From: Methanoflorens sp963701995
Lineage (GTDB): Archaea > Halobacteriota > Bog-38 > Methanoflorentales > Methanoflorentaceae
DNA: 64,000 nucleotides
Reading direction: 5' to 3'
NCBI GenBank assembly: GCA_963701995.1
Contig: OY969693.1
Span: 372,001 to 436,000, forward strand
The position numbers and the translations under genes were made by a program. Below are positions 1 through 9,204 of the stretch, in pieces (position 1 is the first letter of the stretch; each line of letters starts with the position of its first letter). The notes under the pieces are model-generated. The model was given only the letters and a program-made list of their open reading frames with translations. It had not been told where the DNA came from and searched no databases.

Positions 1-1155
1 CCCTGGATAGGGCACCACCACATTGAACTGCGCTCCGTTAGGCAGCGTTCTTTTGACGAATTCAATCGTCTGTTGCACCGTGGCGTTGTCCTCGCCCGGC
101 AGACCGAACATGAAGCTGCAATAGGTTTTTATTCCGGCAGCTTTCGCTGCAGCAATTGCATTTTCATTTTGTTCGACAGTCGTACCCTTCTGCGCGTTCA
201 CCAAAATTCTTTGACTGCCTGATTCTATTCCAAGTGATAACCCCTGACACCCAGCTCGTTTCATTAACTTGAGCAATTCGAGATCGATTCTGTCTGTTCT
301 CGTGTTGCAATACCATGTGACGCTTAGATCCTCATCGATCATTCGCTGGCAGATTTCAGTGGTCCGCGTCCTATCTAAGGTAAAGGTCTCGTCGAAAACA
401 CTCAGTGTTCTGACGCCGTACTCCTTCCTGAGGTGCTTTATTTCCCCAAAAACTGTTTCTGCAGAGCGCGGACTCCATTTGGTACCTGACATCGTGCAAT
501 AGATGCATCGAAAGGGGCATCCCTTGCTCGTCTGGATTATTGAGAATGGGGTCGAACGGATCCCCCTCAGGAAGTAGGTATCAAGAGGTGGTAGGAGATC
601 GTACGCTGGCATTGGCACTGCATCAAAATCGAATTCGCCTTTATAGGGATCTGTTTCTACGATCCTTGCATTCTTCTTGAAGGCGATTCCTTCAACTGCT
701 TCCAATCCGTCGCTCTGCTCAAGAGCGTCGAGGGCCAGCGGGATTGTCACAAGTGGCTCGTCAATGGCATACATATCAAGCGTTTCTGTCTGGCGCAAAA
801 CTTTCGCCGCGAAATTCTTCAAAGTCCAACAGATGCCAATCGTCATAGTTGATTCATTCGCGTTTTTGGCTACATTTGCGACAGCTAGATCACCAGATAA
901 CGTGGTGGGGGTAAATCGAAAAACACATACATCATAATGGGCAGTGGCTAGTGCACGATCTATGTCGTTTAGGTTCAGATTGAGCCCATTTGCATCGATC
1001 AAAGCGACTTCGTGGTTTTGTTCGCGGAGCACTGCGGCAATTTGGGCGAGGCTATAGGGGGGAAAGAGGTTTTCTCTTTCGGTTATTTCGCATCTGTCTT
1101 CCCTGATCACGTGAATGCCATGGTACCTAGGGGGGTTCACCAATAACACTTTCAT
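1..1155 (-). CDS. B12-binding radical SAM protein (3' end cut by window edge)
   Basis: Reading back from ATG at 1155, the frame stays open for 385 codons to base 1, so the C-terminus lies outside the window. The first ~130 residues look like a cobalamin-binding domain (start MKVLLVNPPR, then a stretch ending in an Ala/Val-rich strand). The radical SAM cluster motif GCPFRCIYC gives the CxxxCxxC cysteines at residues 213-220. A later GIESGS motif is typical of the SAM-binding barrel in this family. Such enzymes do methylations and ring closures on lipids, cofactors and glycans; the substrate cannot be told from sequence. It lies downstream of two glycosyltransferases on the same strand, which suggests, but does not prove, a role in surface glycan or lipid modification. 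Confidence 0.9.
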   Translation of the reverse strand, partial: MKVLLVNPPRYHGIHVIREDRCEITERENLFPPYSLAQIAAVLREQNHEVALIDANGLNLNLNDIDRALATAHYDVCVFRFTPTTLSGDLAVANVAKNANESTMTIGICWTLKNFAAKVLRQTETLDMYAIDEPLVTIPLALDALEQSDGLEAVEGIAFKKNARIVETDPYKGEFDFDAVPMPAYDLLPPLDTYFLRGIRSTPFSIIQTSKGCPFRCIYCTMSGTKWSPRSAETVFGEIKHLRKEYGVRTLSVFDETFTLDRTRTTEICQRMIDEDLSVTWYCNTRTDRIDLELLKLMKRAGCQGLSLGIESGSQRILVNAQKGTTVEQNENAIAAAKAAGIKTYCSFMFGLPGEDNATVQQTIEFVKRTLPNGAQFNVVVPYPG

Positions 1156-1617
1156 GATCTCACATCCCTGAGCGATTGAGGGCTCGCGCACCGTGCCGAC
1201 CCCCGCTGCGTGCTGCAAAGCTCGTCGCTAAGTCTTTTGCGTTTCGCCGCGTTTTCATTTGACGTAGAACCGCTGGAACTGGATTCAAAAAGCGGAGACT
1301 TTCCTGATCCGCGTTTTACACTACAACACATGGCTAATACTACCCATCTGATAAAATCGCCACTACGAAAGCGAATGGTAATTCAGTCGACACCGAGCTA
1401 TTCTATCACGACCACAAAGTTCAGATGTCAGCACAATTCTATTCGTCCGTAGGTTTTTTGCTGTTAAAGTCCAAGTACTCACAGAATCGAGAGTGGGTTG
1501 GATTTCGGTTCTTGCCGCGGGCACAGCCCACGCGGACGTCTTGATAGGACGGCTTTCACATTTTCTACGGCTTACAGCTTTCAAGTTGGGAATCAAGCTT
1601 TTATATTGATAGAGTTC
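1156..1617. other. Intergenic stretch, no supported gene
   Basis: About 460 bases between two minus-strand genes. Short open frames exist on both strands but have no ribosome binding site, no recognisable product and mutually overlapping frames. I see no repeat or RNA gene here. Confidence 0.5.
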
Positions 1618-2895
1618 TCACACCGGTCTTCTCTGCCTACCGGTATGCGTCCACGATGGCGTGGCGGACTGACACGTAGGATTTTCATCAAGCACCCAGC
1701 GGTAATACGCAGTTACTTCATCTGCAACGCGCTTCCAATCAAAGGATTCGTCAACAGTGCGTCGAGCATTGCGTCCAAGATTCGTTCTTAATGTTTCATC
1801 GCGTATAAGTGCTATCACTGCCCTTTCTATGTCGACAACGCTCCCGCTTCGTATGAGTAGCCCGTTGTGCAAATGCTCAATTTGTTCTGGAATGCCGCCG
1901 ACGTTTGATGCGACGACCGCACATCCTGCGGCCATTGCTTCCAGTATGGTCAGGGGGAAGTTCTCGAAGAAAGATGGCAAGACGAAGACGTCAGATAACC
2001 CGTACAGACTCGGCGTCAGGCGGTGGTCGACGTACCCAAGTTGCGTGATATGATCCTGGCAATCGCACGGAGGGAGCTTAGAGCCAGGACCTGCAAAGAT
2101 AAAATGCACATCCGCTTTCTCAAGGATACGCGGGATTGCTTTCATTAGTATAAACACGCCCTTGCTCACAGTGGCGCGAGAGAGGAATAGTACTTTTGGG
2201 GCGTCTATTTCGACCAGATCAGGGAAGTGCTTCTGAGCGAGCGGACCATTATGCCCGCAAAACGCGCTGCGATCGACGCCATTACGTATGACGCGTATTC
2301 GTTCTTCTTCAACGTTGTGATGCCGCAAGATCTGTTCTTTCGTCCATTGCGAGACCGCAATATAGTATCTCTTGTTTCGGTAGTAGGCCCGCCCTGCAGC
2401 GTACAGGGCCTTTGAAAAGTACAGTGACATCTTTTCTGAGCGATCCAGTTCAGAGAGTCTACGGTTGCAGCGCTTTGCTGCATTCCTAATTATGGGCAAT
2501 CGCCCGTCCTCCACGGTGTGGACGGTGGAGATTATCGGCACTCCTAGCCGTCGCGGAGAGAGAAAAAGATCGGGCATAGTGTTTTGTGAATGTACGATAT
2601 CAATCTCGAGCCGTTTCGCAAAGGCGGGCAAGCTTTTTAGACACGCCAGCTGAAAATAGAAATAGTGAAGAAAGGTATCTCGCGCTGTACCAAAATTGTA
2701 AACGTGAATGTTTTCAGGAAGCTGCGAGCGCGCTTGACCGTTGTCGAACGACACCTCCCCGAGCTTAGTCCGTCGAGGAGTGACCACGTGAACCGTCATG
2801 TCGTTAGGCATATGGCGAGCAAGCTGCGTGACGTAGGTCCCTATCCCCCCCAGCCAGTTGGGAGAGAATTCAGAGGTCAGCATTAGGACGTTCAT
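1618..2895 (-). CDS. Glycosyltransferase family 4 (GT-B fold)
   Basis: A 425-residue retaining GT4 glycosyltransferase. The N-terminal Rossmann lobe begins with MNVLMLTSEF followed by GGIGTYV, the glycine-rich acceptor-side loop. The C-terminal donor-binding lobe carries the E-x7-E signature in FENFPLTILEAMAAGC, then VGGIPEQI. These enzymes move a sugar from a nucleotide donor onto a growing lipid-linked or surface glycan on the cytoplasmic face of the membrane. The length is normal for the family. It follows a GT2 gene and precedes a B12-binding radical SAM gene on the same strand, forming a probable glycan-modification cluster. Donor and acceptor are not predictable. Confidence 0.93.
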   Translation of the reverse strand: MNVLMLTSEFSPNWLGGIGTYVTQLARHMPNDMTVHVVTPRRTKLGEVSFDNGQARSQLPENIHVYNFGTARDTFLHYFYFQLACLKSLPAFAKRLEIDIVHSQNTMPDLFLSPRRLGVPIISTVHTVEDGRLPIIRNAAKRCNRRLSELDRSEKMSLYFSKALYAAGRAYYRNKRYYIAVSQWTKEQILRHHNVEEERIRVIRNGVDRSAFCGHNGPLAQKHFPDLVEIDAPKVLFLSRATVSKGVFILMKAIPRILEKADVHFIFAGPGSKLPPCDCQDHITQLGYVDHRLTPSLYGLSDVFVLPSFFENFPLTILEAMAAGCAVVASNVGGIPEQIEHLHNGLLIRSGSVVDIERAVIALIRDETLRTNLGRNARRTVDESFDWKRVADEVTAYYRWVLDENPTCQSATPSWTHTGRQRRPV

Positions 2896-3042
2896 CTTGT
2901 GCCACTCTTAAGTCTGCCTAGCTAATTGAACATCAACGTCTGGTGATCTATCTCGCGAGAAGTTCTCGCGTCCGATCGTGTATCCAGGGTTCTTGCTTGT
3001 TCCAAGCCCTTGCTGAACAAGAACATGCTTATCATAAATCCG

Positions 3043-3816
3043 TCAACTCTGCTTAAAGCCGCGCGACACGTTAGTGTCACTGTGAGCTTCGTGCATTGGC
3101 CATTCAGGTTCTGGCTTGGATTTGCCTGCCATCCTTCTTGTCTGCAAACGTTGCTTGCACAGAAACAGACCAATTTTCAGGCCATCCTTGACTGACGAGA
3201 GCTTCGGCTGATCCTCCCGTGGGTGGTAAGTGATCGGGATTTCCGCTATGCGGCACCTGTTGATCACGCACTGAGCAAACATATCAGCTTCAATGTCAAA
3301 CCCCTGTGCGGAGAGCTTCAGACTGCTAACTGCGTCGCTTCGATAGGCCCACAACCCCGAACAGAGGTCGGTGATGCGAGCGTCAAAAAGCAGCTGGGCG
3401 AAGAGCGTGAGAAGAGTGTTCCCTATGACGTTCATCCTAGACATCGCGCCCGCTTCGATGGTACCTTTGAGTCGTGAGCCAACCACGACATCGCTTGTTT
3501 GCAGGAGCCGGACCATCTCGGTGGCCACCTCAAGAGGGTAAGTGTTGTCTCCGTCGCACATAATAACGTAGTCCGCATCGATCGACTTAAATGCCGTTTG
3601 AAGCGCTACGCCCTTCCCTTTACGTTGTTCAATAATCAACTGCGCGCCTTTTTCAGCGGCGATATCCCTCGTATTATCAACCGATAATCCGTCAACGACG
3701 TAAACTGAGGTCTCATACCCATCTTTTCGTAAATCGTCAATTGGAATGCGGTCAATTACCTGCCCAATTGACCCCGCTTCATTTACTGTGGGTATGATAA
3801 ACGCTACTCGTTCCAT
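3043..3816 (-). CDS. Glycosyltransferase family 2, dolichyl-phosphate hexose synthase-like
   Basis: A 257-residue GT-A fold enzyme. It opens with MERVAFIIPTVNEAGSI, the typical GT2 start, has a VVDGLSVDNT nucleotide-binding loop, and carries the metal-binding DGD motif at residues 88-90 (MCDGDNTYP). The C-terminal part (GSRLKG, then DLCSGLWAYR) matches the DPM1/UDP-glucose dolichyl-phosphate transferase group, which charges dolichyl phosphate with a hexose for N-glycosylation. No C-terminal membrane segments are present, as in the short soluble forms. It starts the minus-strand glycan cluster and is 147 bases upstream of the GT4 gene. Confidence 0.92.
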   Translation of the reverse strand: MERVAFIIPTVNEAGSIGQVIDRIPIDDLRKDGYETSVYVVDGLSVDNTRDIAAEKGAQLIIEQRKGKGVALQTAFKSIDADYVIMCDGDNTYPLEVATEMVRLLQTSDVVVGSRLKGTIEAGAMSRMNVIGNTLLTLFAQLLFDARITDLCSGLWAYRSDAVSSLKLSAQGFDIEADMFAQCVINRCRIAEIPITYHPREDQPKLSSVKDGLKIGLFLCKQRLQTRRMAGKSKPEPEWPMHEAHSDTNVSRGFKQS

Positions 3817-4197
3817 GCGTTGCTTTTAGCAATCTCGAAGCGCTGTCCCGTTCACAAGCGGCCGTATCATGGATCTAACTCTAAAGGCATAACTTGAAAT
3901 TCAGTTACGGCCCAGCGTTTCCGCCTTGCGGCTCGAAACTCGTTGAGCGCGCGTCCTTGCAACGGCATTCTCACCGCCAACATTGCAACAAAACGTCTCG
4001 AACTCGACGCGTGAAATTTGGCCCCTGCACTGAAACTCCACTATCTCTTGCTGCTGCTTTCGAACAGATCGCAGCGCTCTTACGCATCACCTCCCCCCAA
4101 TTTAAACAACTTTTGTCTGAACTAAAGATGCGTGTCAACAAGTTAGACAGTCAAAATATATAAGCTGCGCGATTTGTTTTGAGAAAGGAGCTCTAAA
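3817..4197. other. Intergenic stretch between divergent genes
   Basis: About 380 bases. A short plus-strand open frame (3894-4163) has no ribosome binding site and a composition unlike a protein, so I do not call it. The last 60 bases are AT-rich and probably hold the promoter for the small frame at 4198. Confidence 0.45.
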
Positions 4198-4389
4198 TTG
4201 TTTTCAAATTATAATATTGAAGAAATAGTGCAATATTTTCCCTTAAGAAGAGCATTGCCAGAAAATCGAGTATCGCAAAAAAAACGACCAAGATTCAAAA
4301 AGCGATACAGACATCTTCAGGGTGGTCTATATGTCGTTTGCCGCCTTGCAGAGCTGAATCTATTTGAAGGACTAAATGATCCACAGTAA
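4198..4389 (+). CDS. Possible small basic protein, TTG start
   Basis: A 63-codon frame preceded by a good Shine-Dalgarno sequence (AAAGGAG) seven bases before a TTG codon. The product is rich in Arg and Lys (a KKRPRFKKRYRHLQ stretch in the middle) with acidic-hydrophobic ends. It matches no family I know. Support is the ribosome binding site and the AT-rich upstream region only, so it may not be real. Confidence 0.35.
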   Translation: MFSNYNIEEIVQYFPLRRALPENRVSQKKRPRFKKRYRHLQGGLYVVCRLAELNLFEGLNDPQ

Positions 4390-4456
4390 CTGAACCTTCC
4401 GCGCTCAGTCTGCGCTGTCGCCTATGAAGCAGCGCGAAGTTAACGGCACACGACCG

Positions 4457-4711
4457 CTAGAAATGCGGGAAGTGTAAGTGTAAGTGATTACCTAGCCAAT
4501 CTAAGAGCTGCGACACCCAGTGTAGTACATCCCGTGCCCAATCCCGCCCTGACTCTCCTGGTTGACGAGAAGGAAACGGTGGACGGGTCGGAGTCGCCGA
4601 CGCTTTGAACACGTTCTGTGGCTTTGCTACTGCCATGGAAGCACTTAGAATGCTGACGGAGAGCAATAGCGTCACTACGGCAACGACTTGTACCAATCGT
4701 ATCGTTTTCAT
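4457..4711 (-). CDS. Small secreted protein of unknown function
   Basis: An 84-residue protein starting at the ATG at 4711, where GGGAGGA sits just upstream; an earlier in-frame start lacks such a site. Residues 1-28 form a signal peptide (MKTIRLVQ, then a hydrophobic run to ASMAVAKP). The mature part is short, Pro/Arg-rich, then a Trp-containing amphipathic segment (WVSQLLDWLGNHLHLHFPHF) with four histidines that might bind metal or membranes. I recognise no family. Confidence 0.6.
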   Translation of the reverse strand: MKTIRLVQVVAVVTLLLSVSILSASMAVAKPQNVFKASATPTRPPFPSRQPGESGRDWARDVLHWVSQLLDWLGNHLHLHFPHF

Positions 4712-5264
4712 TCTTCCTCCCTTAGCTAACGTCAACACGCCTCACGCGCTTGTTTATGCTAGGTTCTACTCCGCGCGGCAAAACGCTGGCAGCGGCGGTA
4801 AGCCGATCACTCAATGGAGGAGGTCGCCGTATTGAAGTTCCCTTGTACGTTATTTTACTGATTTATAAGCGTTCCGTTGCTGAATTGCCCAATCTCGCTG
4901 ATATTGCCTTATTTTAGCAATCTGACTGTTTAATGCTTTTTTCACGAGCAGCCATAGCGAGTCTGGGAGTGAGTTCAAGGTTTCGTGGCCGCCGTCCTGG
5001 CGGAACGCGCAATCAACGCCGCGACGGCCACGCTCACGTCTCTGCTGCGCGGCCCCAAATCTGCACCGCCGCTCCGTCAAGGCCCGAGACGTCCGTTGCG
5101 TCGTCCGACCATGCTGCAAAGGATGCGAGGCGCTTCACACGCGTGGGAGGCGCGGTCTCGACGGACGCACTGCCGAAGGAAGCCGTGGCACGCAAACGGC
5201 GTCTTCGGTGAATCGCGTCAGTCCCGGCAAATACTATAAGCTTGGCGCGCCATCATGTGTCGCA
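4712..5264. other. Intergenic stretch with promoter for the DUF4012 gene
   Basis: About 550 bases between divergent genes. Three overlapping open frames run through 4850-5240, but none has coding character I trust. The segment ends with a TATA-like element at 5232-5240. Confidence 0.45.
5232..5240 (+). promoter_or_regulatory. TATA-like box upstream of the DUF4012 gene
   Basis: The sequence TACTATAAG lies about 29 bases before the ATG at 5265, the spacing expected for a leaderless archaeal transcript. This decides the start at 5265 over the upstream GTG at 5208. Confidence 0.5.
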
Positions 5265-6539
5265 ATGGCCGACGACTCCGATCGTCCGATGCGGTACGCA
5301 GCGGTCGTGATTATCGCACTCGTAGTAGGGGCGCTATTGCTGCCTGCTGCCGATGCACTCGGCGCGCTCGGCTACTTCCACGAAAAGACCTACCTTCTCG
5401 TGCTCCAAGATAACAGTGAGTTGAGGAACACCGGCGGCTATCTGGCGTGTGTGGGCACCGTCGACGTTCAAAACGGAGTGCCACAGAATCTGAAGCTGCG
5501 CTATAGCGACACGGCCCACGCCAATACCACGAACGACACTGTGGTAAACATTACTGGCCCAGAAAGCTTTACGGGTTTTTACAACACGACGCTCGTGCCA
5601 TTCCGGGATATGAACGTCCAGTATGACTTCGCCACCTTCGCGCCTCTTTTCGCCACCGCGTACGCGAACGTAGCCGGGCAACACACCGACGGGGTCGTTG
5701 CGCTGGATCTGACGGCGCTCCAGGCGCTCCTCAAAACCACGGGACCCGTGACGGTCGGCAACGAGGTGATCACGTGGAGGAACGTCATTGATCGCGTGCA
5801 CTACATTTCGGCCTCAGCGAAGGATAAAGCGAAAAAAACTGAGCTTACCAACTTTTTGACGGAACTGGCGAGCACGCTCATTGCCACCATAGAAACCTCT
5901 GATCCCATCAGCAAACTCCTGGTGCTCGGCACCCTCCAAACGCTGAATCAGCAACGACACCTGCTGGTCTACGCGCCTGACGCGGTCAAAGGCGACGACG
6001 GAGCAATTCAGACTACAGCAGGCGACTATGTGTACGTGGTGGACTCAAACTACGCCGGGAACAAAGCAGACCTCAACGTGAACCGCACGCTCACGTACCA
6101 AACGTACCTTCAAGCCAACGGCACGCAGACGTCGAACCTTACGATAACCTACCAAAACAACAACTGGTGGGACTACAAGGTGTTTACGACGGCGCTCGTG
6201 CCCAAGGACGCGCAGCTGCTCGATGCACGATATCGTTCGCAGTCAATAGGGCCACTCGTCACTCAGAGCGACGGACTCACCGCCATCTCCTCCTGGGTCG
6301 TGGTCCCGCCACACACGACGACAAACGTTACCTATACGTATACGCTTCCCGCAATGGTCGGCTCCGGCGGCGTGTTTTCCCACTACACCCTCTACGTGCA
6401 AAAACAAGCGGGGATCGATCACTTCACGCTCAACACGGCGGTGACGCTCCCTAGCGGAGCCCAACTGATTCACGAGTCAAACGTCGGCAATGGAACCGTG
6501 GTAAATGGTGACGTGCAGGCGGAGGTCATTTATCGATAG
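5265..6539 (+). CDS. DUF4012 domain protein, exported
   Basis: A 424-residue membrane-anchored protein. One N-terminal hydrophobic segment (about residues 9-32) is followed by the DUF4012 signature: YLLVLQDNSELRNTGGYLAC resembles the family consensus of a strand, then N-x-E-L-R-x-T-G-G. Several NxT/NxS sites suggest an extracytoplasmic, possibly glycosylated, domain, and a second beta-rich domain occupies the C-terminal third. The function of DUF4012 is unknown; in bacteria and archaea it often sits near surface polysaccharide genes. The usual longer N-terminal region is missing, so this is a short version. It is followed 18 bases later by another exported protein and probably forms an operon with it. 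Confidence 0.85.
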   Translation: MADDSDRPMRYAAVVIIALVVGALLLPAADALGALGYFHEKTYLLVLQDNSELRNTGGYLACVGTVDVQNGVPQNLKLRYSDTAHANTTNDTVVNITGPESFTGFYNTTLVPFRDMNVQYDFATFAPLFATAYANVAGQHTDGVVALDLTALQALLKTTGPVTVGNEVITWRNVIDRVHYISASAKDKAKKTELTNFLTELASTLIATIETSDPISKLLVLGTLQTLNQQRHLLVYAPDAVKGDDGAIQTTAGDYVYVVDSNYAGNKADLNVNRTLTYQTYLQANGTQTSNLTITYQNNNWWDYKVFTTALVPKDAQLLDARYRSQSIGPLVTQSDGLTAISSWVVVPPHTTTNVTYTYTLPAMVGSGGVFSHYTLYVQKQAGIDHFTLNTAVTLPSGAQLIHESNVGNGTVVNGDVQAEVIYR

Positions 6540-6557
6540 TGGAGGCAAAAGTTTTCG

Positions 6558-7130
6558 ATGAGACGACGTTCGAAGGCAATCGCTGCAACCATAACGATAG
6601 TTACAGTGTCTGCCATCATTCTCCTCGCCACGCTTCAAGCCGCCTTGACGACCGAATCAGCACGTAACGAGCAGAATCCTGCATTTGCGGAACCCCGACG
6701 CAGTGTGCAGGCGGGGCTGGACGAAGACGCTACGGCCAATAACCTGACGCTGCGCGTCACAAGCGTGATGAACAGCACTGACCCAGAAGCGCGCCACGTT
6801 TGGGCGACCTACGACAGCGACATGTATGCGCCTCTCAATCCCGTGCAGGGCAGCAAATACGTTATTCTTAACGTCAGCGCCGTGAACGCGATGAACGGTA
6901 CTGCGTCCTTTAGATATACAGATTCGGTCCTGGTGGGCAACGACGGAAGATCGTATTATGCAAACTACGGCGTAGGCAACACGAGCTGCACCGCCGCGCT
7001 CGCTGCAGAGCAGCTTAACTCTAACGGGGCGTGTACCGTCTACATCGCGTTCTCGGTTCCAAACGACGTTGCGCCGGCAAAGATCGTCGACGAATCAACG
7101 AATCCCGCTATAGTTATCAGCCTCGTCTAG
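6558..7130 (+). CDS. DUF4352-type exported protein
   Basis: A 190-residue protein with an N-terminal membrane anchor (residues 7-28) and an extracytoplasmic immunoglobulin-like domain. The pattern with LTLRVTSVMNS, then SKYVILNVSAVNAMNG, and later VYIAFSVPNDVAP, fits the DUF4352 (telokin-like) family of cell-surface proteins. The two cysteines could form a disulfide. It lies 18 bases after the DUF4012 gene and is probably cotranscribed. Its role is unknown. Confidence 0.8.
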   Translation: MRRRSKAIAATITIVTVSAIILLATLQAALTTESARNEQNPAFAEPRRSVQAGLDEDATANNLTLRVTSVMNSTDPEARHVWATYDSDMYAPLNPVQGSKYVILNVSAVNAMNGTASFRYTDSVLVGNDGRSYYANYGVGNTSCTAALAAEQLNSNGACTVYIAFSVPNDVAPAKIVDESTNPAIVISLV

Positions 7131-7436
7131 CTCGAGGGGGTAATTGCTGGCGCCGACAAACTGCAACTACTCCAGCCTGTGCTCTCACGACTCGCTAAGC
7201 TTGGCGGTTGCCATTCGACCGATCGAGGCGACGTGTTAGTTGCCTTGGCGCCCGCTCGTGCTGAGGATTCGCGGGCGCTGGTTGCAAGCTGGTTTAGCCG
7301 CTGGGAGCTACGATGCTAAGCCCGAAGAGGGCACGGTGACGCTTAACCCGCTGTAGCGCCCATCACACTGCGATGCGCCCGCACCCGCGGCTGACTCGAG
7401 CAAACTTTTTTATACCGCGAGCAGCTCTCAAATAGA
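7131..7436. other. Intergenic stretch
   Basis: About 305 bases. The frame of the preceding gene stays open for 62 codons beyond its TAG stop (to TAA at 7317), but I do not see a known domain in it. The end holds the promoter of the next gene. Confidence 0.45.
7406..7415 (+). promoter_or_regulatory. TATA-like box upstream of the first SLOG-RyR gene
   Basis: TTTTTATACC lies about 27 bases before ATG 7437, which has no Shine-Dalgarno site, so a leaderless transcript is likely. Confidence 0.55.
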
Positions 7437-8477
7437 ATGGGTTTTTCTTTTCGTAGATCGGCCGACCGAGCCGTTCGAATGACTGGGGCCTTCGAACACA
7501 CGCTACCAAACAGGGGTGAGGACATAGGCGAATTTTCATCCGACAACCCGCCCAACGAGGCGTCCTCCGAACTCTTCGCGCTGAGCGCGTACCTCGCAGA
7601 GCGCGCGGCGAACGAGGGCGGTGAGCGGGACGACCTCGCCGAATTCGCCAGAACGAAGCTGAAGGAGTGTTGGCGCGAGGTGCGCCAGGCCTCGTTCTCG
7701 CCCTGGACGTTCTACCGCATGGGCGTCAGCTATCTCTACCTCAACAAGCCCTATCCCGCCTTGGCAGCGTGCGCGAAAGCGCTCCAGCTGAGCAACACGG
7801 AGTCTGTGATCGACGCCGCGTATGACGCGCTCAGCGTCCTCGACGCGCGTGAGGAGGAGCTCGCCGGTTACGAATGGATGCACCGGTTGCTCCTGATCGG
7901 CGCTGCGGGCAGGTTTCACGCGCCCGGTGCGCTGTCGGAGCTGCAGGTGCTGGCATCGCCGGGAGGGGCACCGATCGTCCCCCCGGTCACAATTCTCGCA
8001 GGCGGGTGCACGACCGACGACGACGCGAGCTTCGACGTCTTTCGTCCGCTCGTGATTGAAGCGTTTCGCACCTACGCCGGCACGATCATCTCGGGAGGGA
8101 CGCCCATTGGGATCAGCAGTATCGCTGGAGACGTGCAAGAGGCGTTTCCCGAATCGATCCACACAATCGGCTACGCCCCGCACGGTGTGACGCCCCTCGA
8201 TGATCGCTACTACGAGATTCGGCTCACGCCCGATTCCGACTTCAGCGCAACAGAACCGATCCAGTACCTGGTGCGACCTCGCCGCCTCAGGCGTTTCGCC
8301 CTCGGAGGTGCGGGTATTCGGCATCGACGGCGGCTCAATATCCGCGAGCGAATACAAGATGGCATTGGCCCTCGGCGCGTCCGTCGCCGTGCTCGAGGGA
8401 AGCGGTCGCGAGGCGAAAAAGCTTCTGCACAACCGGCACTGGCGGGCATCGCGGGGGCTCGTGTGCGTTCCCGCTGA
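7437..8477 (+). CDS. SLOG (TRPM-like LSDAT) domain protein, 0-frame part of a +1 frameshifted gene
   Basis: The first 277 codons hold an N-terminal helical, TPR-like region (about residues 45-160; SPWTFYRMGVSYLYLNKPYPALAA has a TPR look) and then the first half of a SLOG domain: VTILAGG (residues 184-190) and YAGTIISGGTPIGIS (213-227), the glycine-rich nucleotide-binding signature of TRPM/LOG-like Rossmannoid folds. After TAC at 8265 (Tyr277) the homology continues in the +1 frame, starting with TGG at 8269. In frame 0 the ribosome would instead add 69 residues of Arg-rich junk (RPRRLRRF...) to 8477. The paralogue at 20952 breaks at the same codon. SLOG domains bind nucleotide-derived signals in immunity systems. 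The full shifted product would be about 518 residues. Confidence 0.8.
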   Translation: MGFSFRRSADRAVRMTGAFEHTLPNRGEDIGEFSSDNPPNEASSELFALSAYLAERAANEGGERDDLAEFARTKLKECWREVRQASFSPWTFYRMGVSYLYLNKPYPALAACAKALQLSNTESVIDAAYDALSVLDAREEELAGYEWMHRLLLIGAAGRFHAPGALSELQVLASPGGAPIVPPVTILAGGCTTDDDASFDVFRPLVIEAFRTYAGTIISGGTPIGISSIAGDVQEAFPESIHTIGYAPHGVTPLDDRYYEIRLTPDSDFSATEPIQYLVRPRRLRRFALGGAGIRHRRRLNIRERIQDGIGPRRVRRRARGKRSRGEKASAQPALAGIAGARVRSR

Positions 8478-8994
8478 CAGCTACATCATCGAGGAGTTCA
8501 TCAAGCCCCATCCACAGCAGCTCGATACGGCCGACCGCGAGCGGTTGGCGCGGGTCATTCACGAGGCGTATCGGGCACGCAAGCGGGGCGTTACGACCGC
8601 GGATGATCCGTCGATGGCGCCGTGGGACGAGCTACCAAGCTACCTGAAGCACTCGAACCGCGCCCAGGCAGATCGCATCTTTGAGAAGGTAGAGCACATC
8701 GGGTACACCGTCGAGAAGCGTACCGGCGGCAGCGCGGCGCCCGTTACTGATTTCACGTCTGAGGAACTTAACGTGATGGCCCAGATGGAGCACGGTCGCT
8801 GGGTGCTAGAGCGCCTCAACGGAGGGTGGATGCCTGGATCTGGAAGGGACATCCGGCACAAGATCAGCCCCTATTTTGTCCCGTGGCACGACTTGCCCGA
8901 GCACGTGAAGGACCAGGAGCGCCAGATGATGCGCAACATACCCACGCTCCTCGACGCGATCGGATTGCAAGTCTGTGAAACGGGTGACCAGTAG
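8269..8994 (+). CDS. SLOG C-terminal half plus RyR domains, +1-frame part of the same gene
   Basis: This frame begins at the shift site with W-C-D-L and gives the second half of the SLOG domain (VRVFGIDGGSISASEYKMAL, then VAVLEGSGREA), followed by a RyR-type segment (WDELPSYLKHSNRAQAD, then HGRWVLERLNGGW and a closing VPWHDLPEHVKDQER). RyR domains are small ligand-binding modules first known from ryanodine receptors and found in prokaryotic conflict systems. No Shine-Dalgarno site or suitable start precedes this half, so it is probably made only as a fusion by +1 frameshifting. A pseudogene is the alternative, but 241 codons stay open and well conserved with the second copy. Confidence 0.8.
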   Translation, partial: WCDLAASGVSPSEVRVFGIDGGSISASEYKMALALGASVAVLEGSGREAKKLLHNRHWRASRGLVCVPADSYIIEEFIKPHPQQLDTADRERLARVIHEAYRARKRGVTTADDPSMAPWDELPSYLKHSNRAQADRIFEKVEHIGYTVEKRTGGSAAPVTDFTSEELNVMAQMEHGRWVLERLNGGWMPGSGRDIRHKISPYFVPWHDLPEHVKDQERQMMRNIPTLLDAIGLQVCETGDQ

Positions 8995-9204
8995 GCGTAC
9001 GGTTGGGCTCTCGCGCATTACGTGCAGATCCGGCGCGAAAAGGATTGTTTTTTGTATTTGGAGCCAGCCTACATATGTCAATGAGCGATGCGCTACCAAG
9101 TCCACGCGCGGTGCGGACCCAACAGGAAGCGAACACGCAGCGCGTCGGCCTCCGGGCACCTCGGTCTGCAGAGGTGCGCCGCGTCATTACTTGAGGGGTC
9201 AGCC

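Noticed and set aside
4850..5119. Minus-strand 89-codon frame and overlapping plus-strand frames
   Set aside because: Three overlapping frames with Arg-rich content and no recognisable motif; typical of GC-rich noise.
7131..7319. Readthrough of the TAG stop of the DUF4352 gene (possible pyrrolysine)
   Set aside because: The frame stays open 62 codons, but other genes here also end in TAG and I see no pylT or PylS; the extension has no known domain.
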